Positions 23,336 to 32,670 of a stretch of DNA of 41,879 nucleotides are shown piece by piece (positions within the stretch are counted from its first letter, which is position 1; every line of letters starts with the position of its first letter). The translations under genes and the position numbers were made by a program. A model generated the notes under the pieces. That model saw only the letters and a list, made by a program, of their open reading frames with translations. It had not been told where the DNA came from and did no database searches. Origin of the DNA: an uncultured Clostridia bacterium (lineage in GTDB: Bacteria; Bacillota; Clostridia; UBA1381); the NCBI GenBank assembly GCA_947626135.1, contig CANQQZ010000019.1, forward strand, positions 1 to 41,879. Reading direction: 5' to 3'.

Positions 23336-24883
23336 TCAGCAATGGAAGATAAGTTCAATTTTGGCAATTCTTATCGTATCCCCGTCGTAAATCTGATATA
23401 GCTGCTCAGGTATCAGTCTTGAGCCGCCGTTTATGTAGGTTCCGTTTGTCGAATGACAATCCTTAATGTAATAGCCGTTGCTGTCGGAACAAATCTCGGC
23501 GTGAACCTTGGATACGGTATTCTCATGAAAATCATAATCCACACGGCTCTTTTGCTTCCCCAAAATAATGCTTGATTTATTTATATTTAGTTTTTGCTGT
23601 ATTCCGTTGTCAAAATATTCGAGATACGCGCCGCTGTCGTTTACGCTGTCCATAACCTCGGTGTCCTCGCTACCCGGCTCCGGTCTGCTGCAAACCTGCA
23701 CAGGCCGCTCCGGTTTCTGCGGCGGCTCCGGTGGCTGAGCCTTCTTCGGTAGCTTTTCGGCTTTTATCGGCGGTTTGCTCGGTATAGGCTTTTTCTCCGG
23801 CAGCGGTTTCTTCTCCGACACGGGTTTGTTCCTCTGTACAGGCGGCTTGTTCGGCATAACCGGCTTATTTGGCATAGTAGGCATTTTGCCTATAGGCGGC
23901 TTTTTCTTATCTCCGCTTTCTATCTTCTTCTTTTTCGCATTATCCGCCGCCTGTCCGTTCTTCTTTTTATTCACAAACAACTCCCTATACAGAATGAACA
24001 GCGCGCATCCGCAGATAAGAACCGCCGCGCCGAGATAATCCGCTCGGAGCTGTCCGTTTTCGATAAATACCCCGGTTGTGTAAAGCATAGCAAGAATCAC
24101 AACCATTACGCCCGCCGCCAAAATAAATATAAAATTTTTAGGTGACGAGCCTTTCTTTTTGGGAATATTTTTTTCTTTGTATACCAGTTCCTCATCCAAT
24201 TCCTTGGGCTTGGGCGGAATCGGTGCATATTCTTCCCTTCTACGCTCATCCGCGTGGTATTGCTTCTCTCTGCTATCCGATATTGGTTTCGGCGCAGGGC
24301 GCGATTCCCGCGATCTGTCGCTTACAGGGGGTCTTTCCTTGACAAAATCCCTCACATCGGAATAAGAGAAATCCGGCTTGTTTACAAGATCAATTGTTCT
24401 GCTTATAAAGATGTCGTTTGATGCCTCCACCCTGCCGTTTAAAATAAGCTGTTTTACCAAATCTCCCAATTCCCGTGCATTTGTGTCCTCCTCATATATC
24501 GGGAGATATACAAAATATATGTCCGAACTTCTATTCTCTACGAATATATAATCCAACGACATAACAAGCCCCTTATTCGCAAGCTGATACGCGCGTCCGT
24601 TCATTTCCGCTTCTCCCGCAGCGCGAAGCAAATTTTTAAACTCCTGAAGCGTAAGCTTACGCTCGGCTGTAATTTCGCTTAATGAACGCATATTTGTTAT
24701 ATTATACATAAGGGCGATCTCATCGTTGTTCTGCCGACGCGACATCTCAAGAAATGTAGGTATCTTATTCCCTGCTATCATTTGCAATTCATAATTGATA
24801 AGCATTTCATTTTGTTTGGGAACAATCTTAAGGAAGTTTTTATCTCCCAAAGCCACCCTTTCCTTAACAGCAATATTTTCCAT
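23336..24883 (-). CDS. DUF6382-like and FHA-domain membrane protein
   Basis: The N-terminal ~180 residues of this 515-residue protein resemble the DUF6382 region found with FHA domains (LKIVPKQNEMLINYE, with a degenerate kinase-like feel). A charged linker follows, then two membrane segments (about 250-275 and 283-302) and a Pro/Lys-rich stretch with PNKPVMPNKP- and KPLPEKKP-type repeats (about 325-395). The C-terminal FHA domain (about 415-510) has IILGKQKSRVDYD, VSKVHAEI and DCHSTNGTYING. Such proteins are common in Clostridia Tad loci and probably recruit phosphorylated partners at the membrane. The DUF6382 name is from family knowledge. Confidence 0.82.
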   Translation of the reverse strand: MENIAVKERVALGDKNFLKIVPKQNEMLINYELQMIAGNKIPTFLEMSRRQNNDEIALMYNITNMRSLSEITAERKLTLQEFKNLLRAAGEAEMNGRAYQLANKGLVMSLDYIFVENRSSDIYFVYLPIYEEDTNARELGDLVKQLILNGRVEASNDIFISRTIDLVNKPDFSYSDVRDFVKERPPVSDRSRESRPAPKPISDSREKQYHADERRREEYAPIPPKPKELDEELVYKEKNIPKKKGSSPKNFIFILAAGVMVVILAMLYTTGVFIENGQLRADYLGAAVLICGCALFILYRELFVNKKKNGQAADNAKKKKIESGDKKKPPIGKMPTMPNKPVMPNKPPVQRNKPVSEKKPLPEKKPIPSKPPIKAEKLPKKAQPPEPPQKPERPVQVCSRPEPGSEDTEVMDSVNDSGAYLEYFDNGIQQKLNINKSSIILGKQKSRVDYDFHENTVSKVHAEICSDSNGYYIKDCHSTNGTYINGGSRLIPEQLYQIYDGDTIRIAKIELIFHC

Positions 24884-24938
24884 TTTCTTCTCCTTTATTG
24901 TAAAATTTATAATTCCCCATATATCTTAATTCCCGCAA

Positions 24939-25385
24939 TCAGATAAGTGAGCCGATTATAACGCCTATGAGCAGGAACGGTATATAAGGAAGCTTACTTT
25001 TCATATTGATTTTTTTCAGCAACATACCTGCTATACAGAATAGGCACAAAACAATCAGGCTTATAAATATAATTATAAGTATTGAAAAATCGCCTATATA
25101 CACTCCCAACGCGGCAATCACAAGCACGTCGCCGCGCCCAAGCCCTCCGTGTGAAAGCAGTTCTGTCAGGAACGCCAATGCGCCCGCCGCTCCGCCGCAT
25201 ATAATAGATTTTATTATAATATCCGGCGACATTGTTATCACCGCGAGGATTAACCCGACTGCAGCCATAACGGCAACCATCTTGTTGCTTATTTTTCTTT
25301 CCCGTATATCCTCATACGAGAAATACGCGAGAAAACCAATCAATACTACGCTTTTAACTATAAAATATATTTTTATATCAATCAT
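24939..25385 (-). CDS. Type IV prepilin peptidase (A24), copy 2
   Basis: This 148-residue membrane protease has catalytic motifs YEDIRERKISN (about 24-34) and GLGRGDVLVI (about 80-89, GxGD) and a KLPYIPFLLIG C-terminal motif. It overlaps the stop of the TadE-like gene upstream by 8 bases. It differs clearly from copy 1 in sequence and C-terminus. The presence of two peptidases suggests that the Flp pilin and TadE-like substrates have separate enzymes. Confidence 0.87.
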   Translation of the reverse strand: MIDIKIYFIVKSVVLIGFLAYFSYEDIRERKISNKMVAVMAAVGLILAVITMSPDIIIKSIICGGAAGALAFLTELLSHGGLGRGDVLVIAALGVYIGDFSILIIIFISLIVLCLFCIAGMLLKKINMKSKLPYIPFLLIGVIIGSLI

Positions 25386-26196
25386 CGCCGCCTACCCACA
25401 TTTTCACCGTAACTCTGTTTATAAAGCCAAGCTCCTTATAAATACTTATCGGTGCTATAGGCTTCACCTTATAACACGCCACAATATCGATACAATGCCG
25501 CTGTCCGTCAACCGTTTCATTAAAGCTCGATTGGCTGAAATCTATTCCGCTGAGTCCACCCACTATTCCAAGCTTCTCCAGCCTTTCTCCCGCCCCATAG
25601 CTTGCTCCTCCGGAATTGTTCATATCCTCCAGATAGCTCGACATCATAGCTCGCACAACCTCGCCGCCCAAAAACGCTTTCACGTCACTTGCAGCATTTC
25701 CCAAAAATATACTTCCTATGGTTTTCAAAAGCTTTTTCGGATTGCTTATTAACGTTTTAAAGGAATTCAGCGACTCCGGATATTGTTCCTTCATTGCTTT
25801 ATAATCACTTCCCGCCTGCTCCGCGCTGCTTATCATGCCGTCAATATCCATATCAGCCGCCGAATCCGCGGCGCTGTACACGCTTTCTCCAAACGAGATT
25901 ATGCTGTCTACGCCGTCCACGATATTCCCCACATTTTCATTAAAATACCCTTCCGCCGCCGCCGTATTAGACTGCACATTATCATCAATATCCATCATGC
26001 CTGTAGCGCTGTAAATATAACTATATGATGCCAATTCCTTAGCCGCCATATTAATCTGATGCTGAACAAGCGCATATACAAACACAATTCTTATCAGGAA
26101 CAGTATCGTAAGCATCACTATCGCAAAGCAAGTGAAAGCAATTGATGCCTCCACCGTAATTACAGCGCCGCTTTTGTCGAAATCCGACTTACGCAT
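25378..26196 (-). CDS. TadE-like pseudopilin with long C-terminal domain
   Basis: This 272-residue protein is set to start at 26196 (GCGGAGG upstream). The N-terminus KSGAVITVEASIAFTCFAIVMLTILFL is a TadE/TadF-type prepilin signal, with a short basic leader, a conserved Glu five residues after the likely cleavage Ala/Val region and a long hydrophobic helix. The mature part is polar and helical. It probably becomes a minor pilin or assembly factor after prepilin peptidase cleavage. Confidence 0.78.
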   Translation of the reverse strand: MRKSDFDKSGAVITVEASIAFTCFAIVMLTILFLIRIVFVYALVQHQINMAAKELASYSYIYSATGMMDIDDNVQSNTAAAEGYFNENVGNIVDGVDSIISFGESVYSAADSAADMDIDGMISSAEQAGSDYKAMKEQYPESLNSFKTLISNPKKLLKTIGSIFLGNAASDVKAFLGGEVVRAMMSSYLEDMNNSGGASYGAGERLEKLGIVGGLSGIDFSQSSFNETVDGQRHCIDIVACYKVKPIAPISIYKELGFINRVTVKMWVGGDD

Positions 26197-26213
26197 TTTT
26201 ACATACCTCCGCA

Positions 26214-28712
26214 TCAGTATCCTTGATAAATCGTATTTTTAAAGCTTATTCCGTTCCCCGGATAAAAGCCGGAAAACTGACTTACCTGACGAAACAGATA
26301 GCTTATTGAAATCTCTGTCTCAGCCATGATATATGTCGGCGCCTCTTTCATTAAAAAGTCGTCGCCATGCCGTTTCCTCATGTTAAGCTGAATCAAATCA
26401 GCCACCCTCATAACTCTCGTTTCGGAGTTCGTCATAAGACACATCAATATCAGCAAGTACTCCTCATAGCAGACGTTTATCGGCGTGTTTTTCACGCTGT
26501 TCTGCAATCTCATCTCAAGATTAGCGACGTCGCCAAAGCTTTGTATCATAAGATTGCTGCCTGTTTTTATCAAAGGAATCCTGTACCCGTCGTTTACAAG
26601 AAAATCCATCTCTGCGCACGTTTCCGCGATAGCCCATGCCGTAATAAAAATCCATTGGTATACCGTGGGCGATATTACGATCCCAAAGGCTGCAAGCGCC
26701 GCTGCCGTAGCGCACGCCATTTCATAGCACTGAAGACGCGCTTGTTTATTTGCGTATACAGCCGCAATATTATTTGCGACTCTCGTTCCGTATATAATCG
26801 CATAAACCGAGGCAGTATTTACATTATCTGATTTGCTTCCGCCGAATATATACTCAACCTCCGCGTTAAGAACGGAGTCCTGTGCTGATTTTGCTTTTTC
26901 ACGGAGATCATGTTCCCCGTCGTCATTCTCGTACCGCCATTTTACATGATAATCCTTCCAGCTTTCTGGTTTCGCCGAAGACTTGAATTTTTCATTGCCC
27001 GTCATGCGGGTCTTGAACATTCCGAATATATACGAATATGTAAGCGCCTCGTCGCGGGTCGCCTCTCCCAGCCCTGAAAGCCAGTCCACCGCGCTGGATA
27101 AAACCGAATGTGTATTTTTCGTCATTTTATCCGGATCCGTCTCATAGTTTTCCTTTTCATCGTTTCTTTCCGACGCTCCCTTGGACGGAAGTATTCCCGC
27201 TTCACCGTCGGGGATCTTGTTTCCGGTAAAGCTGTCCTTTTTTTCGTTAGCGTCGCTTACCGTTTCCTTTGCCTTATCTCTGTAATCAACTTCCTCGCTA
27301 TTATCCGATACGTCAAGCATTTGCATATGTTCCGCCGCCTTTCCGCACATATCGCTGTACCATGGGCAGCCTTGATTTGCCTGTGTACCGTAATAATTGT
27401 GTCTCGCGTTATCACCGGAAAGAATATACGCCCTATCAACCTTATACTCATTATTAACTATTTTCATACCGTAATACTGTACGCTGTTTTTACCGTTTTC
27501 CTTAAGCGACGCCGGAGAGTTCATAATATCGGTAAGAGAGTTCTTTAACGCTAAGTATGTATTTCCGTACATAGACTTTGACATATTCAGGTACTTTTTA
27601 TCCTCGGAGTATTGTGCGCTCTCCATATATGTTTTCAGACTCTGGACGACATTCTTATATTTTTCATATTTTTTAAGCGTTTCGTCTATATCAGCCTTCA
27701 TTTCCTCCGCGACGCTCGCGTCGCTGCTGTCAACCTTTTCCGTTTTAAAATTTTTTAATTTGGTAATCTCATTTTCTATGCTGCTTTGTATATCCGTTAC
27801 ATCGCTCAGCTTGATGTCGTCAAATTTTTTATAAGCCTCGGCTCCGGCACTGTCCAGCGTCTTGCATGACGATTCAAGCTGCTGCATCAGCGTAGTCACC
27901 TGTCCGTTTGAATTATACACATTATATGCCATGGATAAATTCTCGTCCCAATTCTCATCATCGATATGATTTCTGTACGCGTTATCCGCGCCGTCCATAG
28001 CGCTTCTCATATTGCTTTTTACAGATCCTATTTCAGATGAATTTGTTACGCCTCCAATCGCATCGTGGAACTTTTGTATTTTTTCATTCAATTTTTGTAT
28101 TTTTTCCTCAACATTTTTAGCTGCTTCCTCATCTATGTTAAGCTTTTCCTCCATAAGCTCGGAGCTTTTCTTTGTATCCTCATATTCATTCTGTATTTCC
28201 GACAGATTCGCAAGCAGCGACAGTCTGTCGGCGAGAAAATACACGCCTCTGTATTTTGTATATTCGACAATCTGATTTTGGAGAACGTCCTTTTTGCTGA
28301 GGTCATACAGTGTGCTGACATTTGACGAGCCTACATTGTAATTAAACAAATTTGTAAACCCGTTTATACTGCTGTTGTCAAAGACCAGCCCCTTTACCGC
28401 TTCATACATTCTGTCGCTATACTCATTGTCTCCGCCCACAGCCGATTTTAAAGAGCTGTTCAAATACGACTCAAAAACCGTCTGTGCATTGCCGGGATTT
28501 TTCAGCGCAAACAACCCGTAATCATTTTTCAAATCCTTGTTGTATCCGGCAAGAGTGCTCATCGCCGCCAGGTCCGACGCCTCCTGAACCATCATTTTCG
28601 CGCTTTGCACTCTGCTGCCGTCAACCAGAACTACAGCAAGACCAAGCAGCGGAATCATCGTGATGATCAGAAACACGGATATCACCGCGCGGCTCTTATC
28701 TGTAAAATGCAT
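26214..28712 (-). CDS. DUF5702-domain Tad-associated surface protein
   Basis: The N-terminus of this 832-residue protein (about 1-30) is a hydrophobic anchor preceded by KSRAVISVFLIITMIPLLGLAVV, then VDGSRVQSAKMMVQEASDLAAMS, which matches the TadG-like/DUF5702 start. A long coiled-coil-rich region follows (about 155-385), then a Ser/Asp/Glu-rich middle. Near 660-700 a second hydrophobic segment (CATAAALAAFGIVISPTVY) appears. It sits between two TadE-like genes, as TadG does in other Tad clusters. It may form an outer part of the apparatus. Confidence 0.78.
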   Translation of the reverse strand: MHFTDKSRAVISVFLIITMIPLLGLAVVLVDGSRVQSAKMMVQEASDLAAMSTLAGYNKDLKNDYGLFALKNPGNAQTVFESYLNSSLKSAVGGDNEYSDRMYEAVKGLVFDNSSINGFTNLFNYNVGSSNVSTLYDLSKKDVLQNQIVEYTKYRGVYFLADRLSLLANLSEIQNEYEDTKKSSELMEEKLNIDEEAAKNVEEKIQKLNEKIQKFHDAIGGVTNSSEIGSVKSNMRSAMDGADNAYRNHIDDENWDENLSMAYNVYNSNGQVTTLMQQLESSCKTLDSAGAEAYKKFDDIKLSDVTDIQSSIENEITKLKNFKTEKVDSSDASVAEEMKADIDETLKKYEKYKNVVQSLKTYMESAQYSEDKKYLNMSKSMYGNTYLALKNSLTDIMNSPASLKENGKNSVQYYGMKIVNNEYKVDRAYILSGDNARHNYYGTQANQGCPWYSDMCGKAAEHMQMLDVSDNSEEVDYRDKAKETVSDANEKKDSFTGNKIPDGEAGILPSKGASERNDEKENYETDPDKMTKNTHSVLSSAVDWLSGLGEATRDEALTYSYIFGMFKTRMTGNEKFKSSAKPESWKDYHVKWRYENDDGEHDLREKAKSAQDSVLNAEVEYIFGGSKSDNVNTASVYAIIYGTRVANNIAAVYANKQARLQCYEMACATAAALAAFGIVISPTVYQWIFITAWAIAETCAEMDFLVNDGYRIPLIKTGSNLMIQSFGDVANLEMRLQNSVKNTPINVCYEEYLLILMCLMTNSETRVMRVADLIQLNMRKRHGDDFLMKEAPTYIMAETEISISYLFRQVSQFSGFYPGNGISFKNTIYQGY

Positions 28713-28722
28713 AACCTTCTCC

Positions 28723-29340
28723 TTACTCTATCTTCAAAATATTGCTAAGCTCCATAATCTTATTCTTTATCCCGCTAAGCTTTTCCATAGCTCCTGAGGC
28801 ATATCTGTTAAGTAAATCGCCCGCAATATCAACATTCCGTATTAATTCAACAGGTTCGCTAACCGGCGCGGTGGCAAAAACGTCAACCTTAAATAACTCG
28901 CCTATTCCAAACATACGCGCCAAACCCTTAATCGGATTATTGTAATCCATATTTATTTTTACATACAGCTTCTTAAAAAGCGCCCCGCTTCTCGAAGCGT
29001 ACGTTCCGGTCTTATCCACACCCATGTATGCCGCGCCGTTTCCGACATTTGCGGCAACATAGCTGTTAAGTATTGACACCTTATTATTCGCTTCGGAATC
29101 CCAGATATATCTGTACGGGTTCCTGTTTTTAAAATCGCTTTCGCTTATTTTACCCGTTTCCATATCATTGGCACAGGTGACATATATCATGGACGCTCTT
29201 GACGCCGACCTCGCCGCAAGACTGTAAAGCGCGGATTGCTGATACATTACGATTCCCATAAAAATAAGCAGCATAATAGCGACAAATATAGTAGGTACTA
29301 CAAATACCGATTCAGCAGTCATATAAGCGTCCTTTTTCAA
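28723..29340 (-). CDS. TadE-like pseudopilin
   Basis: The start was chosen at TTG 29340 because GAGGTGATT is correctly spaced. The open frame further upstream crosses a hairpin and lacks protein character. The 205-residue product begins MKKDAYMTAESVFVVPTIFVAIMLLIF, a TadE-type prepilin start with the conserved Glu. The mature domain includes VDKTGTYASRSG and ends in a helical tail. It is likely processed and used as a minor pilin with the Flp pilin just upstream. Confidence 0.78.
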   Translation of the reverse strand: MKKDAYMTAESVFVVPTIFVAIMLLIFMGIVMYQQSALYSLAARSASRASMIYVTCANDMETGKISESDFKNRNPYRYIWDSEANNKVSILNSYVAANVGNGAAYMGVDKTGTYASRSGALFKKLYVKINMDYNNPIKGLARMFGIGELFKVDVFATAPVSEPVELIRNVDIAGDLLNRYASGAMEKLSGIKNKIMELSNILKIE

Positions 29341-29388
29341 AATAATCACCTCATCACAAAACACAGTCAAATTCAAAGCGGCATAATC

Positions 29389-29419
29389 GGATACCTCATA
29401 CCTTTTATATGAGGTATCC
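29389..29419. promoter_or_regulatory. Perfect 12-bp hairpin between pilin gene and downstream genes
   Basis: The arms 29389-29400 and 29408-29419 pair perfectly around a 7-nt loop, 21 bp after the pilin stop, with no T-run on the minus strand. The hairpin is therefore more likely an mRNA-stabilising or processing element than a full terminator. It could keep pilin message in excess over downstream genes. Confidence 0.6.
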
Positions 29420-29439
29420 ATACGCTATACCATTACGGT

Positions 29440-29640
29440 TTATTTCGGTTCTACACCATTGCTGTCAATTTGTCCTGCGTCGCCGCTTCCTTGTAATATA
29501 CTCTCTAAAGTTTTCTGTACAAATTTAATTATCGTATTTCTGAATATAAGCGCAATGCTTACCAGAACAGCAAGGATAATAACTATCTCTACGGTACCAA
29601 GACCGTCCTCTTCCTTTAAAAACCTTTTAATTAAATCCAT
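29440..29640 (-). CDS. Flp-type (type IVb) major pilin
   Basis: This 66-residue prepilin has a short basic leader MDLIKRFLKEEDG, followed by LGTVEIVIILAVLVSIALIF. Cleavage is expected after the Gly, leaving a hydrophobic helix with Glu at mature position 5 (L-G-T-V-E). This is the hallmark of Flp pilins, whose tail is short and polar. The ribosome site is AAGGAGGTGA, one of the strongest in the string, in keeping with a major subunit. Confidence 0.87.
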   Translation of the reverse strand: MDLIKRFLKEEDGLGTVEIVIILAVLVSIALIFRNTIIKFVQKTLESILQGSGDAGQIDSNGVEPK

Positions 29641-29658
29641 GGCATTTCACCTCCTTTT

Positions 29659-30594
29659 TTAAAATCCCTGCGAAAAGCTGAGTATCGCGGGTACAGCCAC
29701 AACGACGATTATACCTATAAACATCATCATGAGCGGAAGCATGATTTTACTCGACGCTTCCTCGCCGAGCCGCTTCGCTTCAGCCTTTCTCATTTCCCAG
29801 CATTCAACACCCTGAACGCGCAGGGTAGGCACCACTTCCGCGCCGCCCTTTTTAAGATTTAAAATGATAATCGATACAAATTTCATTATTTCTTTAATTT
29901 TGCATCTCTTACCAAAATCTTCGTATGCTATCGCCTCCGGCTTGCCGGCGCTTATTTCCGCGCTTGCCCGAAGCAGCTCATCATATAGCGGACCGCTTTT
30001 CTTGTTATCCGCGACTATTTTTTCCCACGCCTTGGAAATTGTCATTCCGGCGTCAACCAAAAGCGTAAGTTTATTTACAAATTCCGGAAATTCCAGTCGT
30101 ATTTCCGCGCGGCGCTTCTCTATTTTACTGTCCAGAGATTTATCCAACAAAAATCCCAGTCCAAACATGCACACCATGCTGACTATCAAAAAGACACACG
30201 AGTTCGTCGCGTCGCCGCCCGCGCCCATCACCATGGCTATCAGCGCAAACACAACCGCCGCAACCGATGAGAGGACATACTTGTTTGCGTCATGCACCTG
30301 CTGATAAAAGTCCTTAAAATCAGGCCCGTAAAGCTCTGTAATCTTTGCGGCAACCGAATTGTTATATTTATAAAGCTTCTGTGTCACAATTTTCGGCACT
30401 ATCTTAGCCTTTATTCCCGAATCCGCAAAATAAAACCCGGCAGGCAGCATATCCTTCAGACTGTATTCCTTTTTATCAATATAATCCAGATATTCCGAAT
30501 AAGAATCTCCGGCTTTGTTCTTACAGGTAAAAAGCAATATCAGTATTGCCGCACCCCATATTGCCGCAGCAGCCGCGGCTATTGTTCCAACCAT
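29659..30594 (-). CDS. tadC: TadC-like inner-membrane platform protein
   Basis: This 311-residue protein has a T2SF/GspF-type domain. An N-terminal helix (about 2-22), two helices in the middle (about 105-150) and a C-terminal helix (about 285-308) flank the cytoplasmic T2SF core, which carries LTLLVDAGMTISKAWE and FVSIIILNLKKGG. It follows TadB by 14 bases. TadB and TadC form the membrane platform turned by the TadA ATPase. Confidence 0.88.
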   Translation of the reverse strand: MVGTIAAAAAAIWGAAILILLFTCKNKAGDSYSEYLDYIDKKEYSLKDMLPAGFYFADSGIKAKIVPKIVTQKLYKYNNSVAAKITELYGPDFKDFYQQVHDANKYVLSSVAAVVFALIAMVMGAGGDATNSCVFLIVSMVCMFGLGFLLDKSLDSKIEKRRAEIRLEFPEFVNKLTLLVDAGMTISKAWEKIVADNKKSGPLYDELLRASAEISAGKPEAIAYEDFGKRCKIKEIMKFVSIIILNLKKGGAEVVPTLRVQGVECWEMRKAEAKRLGEEASSKIMLPLMMMFIGIIVVVAVPAILSFSQGF

Positions 30595-30608
30595 AATTCC
30601 CTCCGTTA

Positions 30609-31403
30609 TCAGACTCTAATATCCATGATTTTCTGCCCTATAAAATACGCCACCCCGAACAACGCTATAGTTGCCGTCATAACAGCGTGCCCTATAAATG
30701 TTTCAAATACAGGCTGCATATAATCATACGCCGTGGCGCTTAAAAGCACTATAAGCGCTATAGGCATTATCATCAGAATTTTAAATTCAAATTTCTTTCC
30801 CGATATAAGAGTGTCAATCTCCTGCTTAATCTCAATCTTATCCCCGATTGTCTGAGAAGTGCTTTTTATAACCTGAACAAGGTCTCCGCCCGTTCTCTTA
30901 CAGGTTCTGAAAATATCCGCGAAGTTTTCTATATCCTCTATATGCGCCCGCTCGGCAAACTGACCGAACATATTCTCCACAGTTTCATTCATTTCGATTC
31001 CCCGGACTATATATTCAAGCTCCCGCATAATATCTGTACTATCGTCCGGATAAATAATCTTCATATCATTGAGCGCCTCCTTCAGTCCGCTCTCAACCGA
31101 ACGTCCGGCGGACAACGAGGACGACAGAGCATACAGCATATCCTTAAACTGCGCCGTAAGATCACGCTTGCGCTTTGCGATAATCTGCTTTGTCCTTATA
31201 TCCGGAAACTTGAATGCGAGCAGCATCAATAACGCGGACAATATTACATTGTGGTAAAATATGTATCCGACTACGAACAGCGCAGCAGCAGCCATAAGTA
31301 TGTACATTATTTTCTCGTTCCGCGTCATGAAATAATAGTCATAATCGGTAAGCCCGTCCTCACGCGGCTGAGGCGTCTCGGTATTCTTTTTGAATAATTT
31401 CAT
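30609..31403 (-). CDS. tadB: TadB-like inner-membrane platform protein
   Basis: This 264-residue protein is set to start at 31403 (MKLFKKN), spaced 9 bases from AAGAGG; an ATG two codons upstream is only 3 bases from it. N-terminal membrane helices (about 35-75) are followed by the T2SF core with ALSSSLSAGRSVESGLKEA and FADIFRTCKRTGGDL, and C-terminal helices (about 205-260). It is the first half of the TadB/TadC pair. Confidence 0.88.
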   Translation of the reverse strand: MKLFKKNTETPQPREDGLTDYDYYFMTRNEKIMYILMAAAALFVVGYIFYHNVILSALLMLLAFKFPDIRTKQIIAKRKRDLTAQFKDMLYALSSSLSAGRSVESGLKEALNDMKIIYPDDSTDIMRELEYIVRGIEMNETVENMFGQFAERAHIEDIENFADIFRTCKRTGGDLVQVIKSTSQTIGDKIEIKQEIDTLISGKKFEFKILMIMPIALIVLLSATAYDYMQPVFETFIGHAVMTATIALFGVAYFIGQKIMDIRV

Positions 31404-31422
31404 AGCCATAATCCTCTTAAAA

Positions 31423-32658
31423 TTAAAATTCGGGCGATAAGCCTGCGGCAATAAATTTCTCAGGCTTCTGGATTTTATTCCCCGTTCTTCTGAGTTCGCC
31501 TATTATCTTATTATTTCCATCCTCTCCAAGTTCAACAAACTCGTAAAGCGTATTCAGCCTTATTTCACCACCCTTATAATCAAGCACCTCGCATATTTCC
31601 ATAGTTCTTCGCGACTTATCGCGCAGTCTTGAAAGCTGAATAATTATATCAACCGCCGAGGCAATCTGTTGACGTATAGCGTCAAGCGGTATTTGCGCAC
31701 CGGTAAGCACCATCGTTTCCAAACGGCTCAGCATATCTCTCGTTGAATTAGAGTGTCCGGTTGACAGCGAGCCGTCATGACCGGTATTCATAGCCTGAAG
31801 CATATCCAGCGCCTCCGCGCCCCTGACCTCTCCGACTATTATTCTTTCCGGCCGCATACGGAGCGAGGATTTTATTAAATCTCGTATAGTTATTTCACCC
31901 TTGCCCTCAATATTGGCATTACGCGACTCCATACGCACAAGATTATCTACACCTCTGATTTGAAGCTCAGCCGAATCTTCTATCGTAATAACACGCTCGT
32001 CATGAGGTATGAAATTTGACAATGCGTTAAGGAACGTTGTTTTTCCCGAACCGGTTCCTCCGCTTATAAAAATATTGTATTTTGCCTTTACCATTCTTTC
32101 AAGAACCTCGGCGACCTCGTGATTGATAGACTTATATTGTATAAGCTGTTCCACCGTCATTGGGTCCTCCGGAAACTTTCGTATCGTAACCGTAGGCCCG
32201 TTAAGCGCTATCGGCGGAAGAACGACGTTTACTCTGGAACCGTCCTGCAAACGCGCGTCAACTATAGGAGTGGACTCATTTACTGTTCTGTTTACCTTTG
32301 ACACAATATTCTGGATCACATTTTCAAGCTTTTCGTCGCTCCCGAAGCTTATATCCTTTTTAAACAGGCGTCCGTTCTGCTCGATAAAAACATCATGAGG
32401 ACCGTTTATCATAATCTCGGTAATGCTTGGGTCGTCTACAAGCGGCTGAAGTACGTCCAATCCGCGCATAGAATTAAAAACGCCGTCCAGTATCTCTTTC
32501 TTTTCGCTCAGACTGATATAGCTCTCGTCAGAGCGCTCCTTAATGATTTCATTAATTACATTGAGAATATCGTCATCGTCCAGTTCACGGGTAAGGTCTA
32601 ATCTGTCAGATACTATCTTTCTGACTTCCGCGATGTATTCCGTCATATTATCAATCAT
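31423..32658 (-). CDS. tadA: TadA/CpaF-type secretion ATPase
   Basis: This 411-residue cytoplasmic motor ATPase belongs to the VirB11/CpaF family. The N-terminal domain contains ITEIMINGPHDVFIE (about 88-102). Walker A is SGGTGSGKTTFLNAL (about 198), with Asp and His boxes and Walker B in RPERIIVGEVRGAEA and TGHDGSLSTGHSN (about 270-305). It powers pilus assembly. The ribosome site is TAGGAG. It is the second gene of the string. Confidence 0.95.
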   Translation of the reverse strand: MIDNMTEYIAEVRKIVSDRLDLTRELDDDDILNVINEIIKERSDESYISLSEKKEILDGVFNSMRGLDVLQPLVDDPSITEIMINGPHDVFIEQNGRLFKKDISFGSDEKLENVIQNIVSKVNRTVNESTPIVDARLQDGSRVNVVLPPIALNGPTVTIRKFPEDPMTVEQLIQYKSINHEVAEVLERMVKAKYNIFISGGTGSGKTTFLNALSNFIPHDERVITIEDSAELQIRGVDNLVRMESRNANIEGKGEITIRDLIKSSLRMRPERIIVGEVRGAEALDMLQAMNTGHDGSLSTGHSNSTRDMLSRLETMVLTGAQIPLDAIRQQIASAVDIIIQLSRLRDKSRRTMEICEVLDYKGGEIRLNTLYEFVELGEDGNNKIIGELRRTGNKIQKPEKFIAAGLSPEF

Positions 32659-32670
32659 TTCTCATCGCTC

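Noticed and set aside
28723-29421. Longer 232-codon version of the TadE-like gene
   Set aside because: The first 27 codons cover the intergenic hairpin and have no prepilin character; the TTG at 29340 has the proper ribosome site.
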